From Thermoplasmata archaeon (GTDB lineage Archaea; Thermoplasmatota; Thermoplasmata; Lutacidiplasmatales; UBA184), in assembly GCA_030038885.1 (NCBI GenBank), contig JASHQY010000070.1, positions 1 through 13,987 on the forward strand: 13,987 nucleotides of DNA. The letters run 5' to 3'. This document shows, in pieces, positions 12,894 to 13,987 of the stretch (the stretch's first letter is position 1; each line of letters opens with the position of its first letter). The notes beneath the pieces were generated by a model. The model saw nothing but the letters and a program-made list of their open reading frames with translations. It did no database searches and had not been told where the DNA came from. Position numbers and translations under genes: made by a program.

Positions 12894-13802
12894 CTAGCGG
12901 CCCGCGGCGCGGCGCAGGTCGCCGAAGGAGATCCGGTGGGACGCCTCGACGTCGTACTTGTGGATCGACTCCTCGCTGCGGGTGGTCGCCCGGACGACGA
13001 CCGAGTCGGGCACGCGGGGGAAGGCGGCCGGCAGCCCGGCGAGCAGGTCGCGCAGCACGTCCTCGACGAACTTCGGATGCCGGTGGGCGTCGAGCACGAG
13101 CTGGCCCTCGTCCCCCCGCTTCAGGATCGCGTACGTCGGGCTCGACTGCGCGGACTCGATCGCCGCGATCAGGTCATCGACCTCGACCTCGGTGGCGTCG
13201 CCGATCTCGAACACGAGGCGGGTCCGGTTGCGCTGGTTGTGCGAGATCATCGGCAGCGACGCGAGGGACGGGTCCCGAAGGAGCGGATACTCCTCGAGCA
13301 GCCGCTCGCGGCACGTCTCCATCGCGCACGGGCACGCGGTCATCCCGAGCGCTTCCGCGCCGATCGCGCGCCGCAGCTCGACCGCGGACCCGTTCGCCCG
13401 GGTCGCGGTCGCCTCCGCGAGGAGGACGTAGTCCTCGAAGCTGCGCTTCGTTTCCGCGATCCCCTTCCGCAGGAAGTACTCGGCGGACGCCTTCACGGTC
13501 GCCTCGGTCGCGTACGCGTGCCGGGCGAGGAGCTCGCGGGCGATCGTCGAGCAGGCGGATTCGAGGCTCTCCACGGGCGCTTCGACCGTCCGGTCGACGA
13601 TCTCGGCGAGCACCTCCGCGTTCCGGGAGAGGTCCGAGCCCTTCCGGCTCGCCGGGAGGTCGACCGCGACCTCGAACGTGGCGGAGAGGGCGTGGACCCG
13701 GTCGCCGCGCTGCACCGCGAGGGGCTTGCGGATCCCCGAGATCCCGACGGAGCGCAGCGTGAGCCGCCCCCGATCCGGCGCCATCGCGTGGATGTCCTTC
13801 AT
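12894..13802 (-). CDS. mptA: MptA, archaeal GTP cyclohydrolase (type IV)
   Basis: MptA converts GTP to 7,8-dihydro-D-neopterin 2',3'-cyclic phosphate, the first step of tetrahydromethanopterin-type or other archaeal pterin synthesis, and uses Fe(II). It belongs to the FolE2/MptA branch, distinct from classical FolE. The 302 residues are normal for the family. Key motifs are GISGIRKPLAV near the N-terminus, HAYATEATVKASAEYF (95-110), TACPCAMETCRE with C157 and C159, and ISHNQRNRTRLVFEI with H188. KFVEDVLRDLLAGLP and the IHKYDVEASHR ending are also typical. A GTG at 13811 is in frame, but the TATA box at 13825-13831 predicts transcription starting near 13803. That would exclude the GTG and make ATG 13802 a leaderless start. 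It is the first gene of the minus-strand operon. No other pterin gene is in the window, so its link to the transporter is unclear. Confidence 0.94.
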   Translation of the reverse strand: MKDIHAMAPDRGRLTLRSVGISGIRKPLAVQRGDRVHALSATFEVAVDLPASRKGSDLSRNAEVLAEIVDRTVEAPVESLESACSTIARELLARHAYATEATVKASAEYFLRKGIAETKRSFEDYVLLAEATATRANGSAVELRRAIGAEALGMTACPCAMETCRERLLEEYPLLRDPSLASLPMISHNQRNRTRLVFEIGDATEVEVDDLIAAIESAQSSPTYAILKRGDEGQLVLDAHRHPKFVEDVLRDLLAGLPAAFPRVPDSVVVRATTRSEESIHKYDVEASHRISFGDLRRAAGR

Positions 13803-13824
13803 CGGCCGCACTACTCGGGGTGCG

Positions 13825-13831
13825 CTTAAAC
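13825..13831 (-). promoter_or_regulatory. TATA-like box of the mptA operon
   Basis: The minus strand reads GTTTAAG, the only AT-rich patch in this stretch of very GC-rich DNA. Its centre lies about 26 bases before ATG 13802, which predicts a leaderless mptA transcript and argues against the in-frame GTG at 13811. Confidence 0.55.
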
Positions 13832-13877
13832 GGCTTCCCGAGGCGACGCACCCCGGCGAACCCGAGCCGACGGGCGG

Positions 13878-13886
13878 CTTTATACG
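13878..13886 (+). promoter_or_regulatory. TATA box of the gene entering the right edge
   Basis: The plus strand reads GCTTTATAC here. TTTATA is centred about 27 bases before ATG 13909, so the transcript should be leaderless or nearly so. It faces away from the mptA promoter, and the two share the 106-base gap 13803-13908. Confidence 0.65.
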
Positions 13887-13908
13887 GGTCCGGCCGGTCG
13901 TTCCCTCG

Positions 13909-13987
13909 ATGTCCGACGCCGCGACCCCCGCGCCGGCGGTCCCCGCGCCGACCGGCGCGCCCGCGGCGACGAGCCCGACGACCCCGG
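13909..13987 (+). CDS. Unidentified protein, N-terminus only (cut by window edge)
   Basis: Only 26 codons are visible from ATG 13909, beginning MSDAATPAP. They are almost entirely Ala, Pro, Thr and Gly, so the N-terminus is probably disordered, with no signal peptide or membrane segment yet. The correctly placed TATA box is the main reason to treat it as a real gene. The family cannot be recognised from this fragment. Confidence 0.5.
   Translation, partial: MSDAATPAPAVPAPTGAPAATSPTTP

Noticed and set aside
12111..13829. Plus-strand frame of 572 codons over permease 1 and mptA
   Set aside because: It is antisense to two well-recognised genes and has no domain or plausible composition.
13909..13987. 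Ala/Pro/Thr-rich start as a signal peptide or cell-surface stalk
   Set aside because: No hydrophobic core or basic N-region is visible in the 26 codons available, so no localisation can be claimed.

Overview
The window is about 14 kb of very GC-rich archaeal chromosome. Three things point to an archaeon: an ABCE1/RLI ribosome-recycling ATPase with its eight-cysteine Fe-S domain, an MptA-type GTP cyclohydrolase (first step of archaeal pterin synthesis), and TATA-box promoters 25-30 bases before leaderless or nearly leaderless starts. A high-GC euryarchaeal or Thermoplasmatota lineage would fit, but I cannot assign one from sequence alone. There are twelve genes, two of them cut by the window edges, and the region is densely coding.

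Left block, minus strand (1-3591): Fe-S cluster assembly. sufC (SUF ATPase) is followed by sufS (cysteine desulfurase). After a 279-base gap comes sufB (scaffold), with its own TATA box and its C-terminus beyond the left edge.

Middle block, plus strand (3694-7257): four tightly overlapping genes transcribed divergently from sufC. They encode a SufR-like winged-helix regulator with candidate cluster cysteines, a PLP-dependent cysteine synthase (CysM type), a Mec-like JAMM metallopeptidase, and a three-domain protein. That last protein joins a CysO/ThiS-like sulfur carrier to an E1-like adenylyltransferase and a rhodanese. Together they look like the mycobacterial CysO/Mec/CysM/MoeZ route, in which sulfur reaches cysteine as a protein thiocarboxylate. 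Here the carrier is fused to its activating enzyme, which leaves the Gly-Gly tail inside the chain. Cysteine made by this operon is the substrate of SufS next door, so one Fe-S-sensing regulator could set both cysteine supply and cluster assembly.

The divergent promoter holds three direct copies of TACCGT spaced 22 and 21 bp apart. They run from the sufC TATA box, over the predicted sufC start site, into its first codons. This is a good candidate operator.

Right block, minus strand (7265-13802): a probable six-gene operon. In order of transcription it is mptA, two MacB/FtsX-type permeases, a LolD/MacB-type ATPase, ABCE1 and a small PH-like membrane protein. It meets the cysteine operon tail to tail with only 7 bases between stops. 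At the far right a plus-strand gene begins at 13909 behind its own TATA box and runs off the edge after 26 codons.

I saw no tRNA, rRNA, CRISPR, insertion sequence, phage gene or broken gene.
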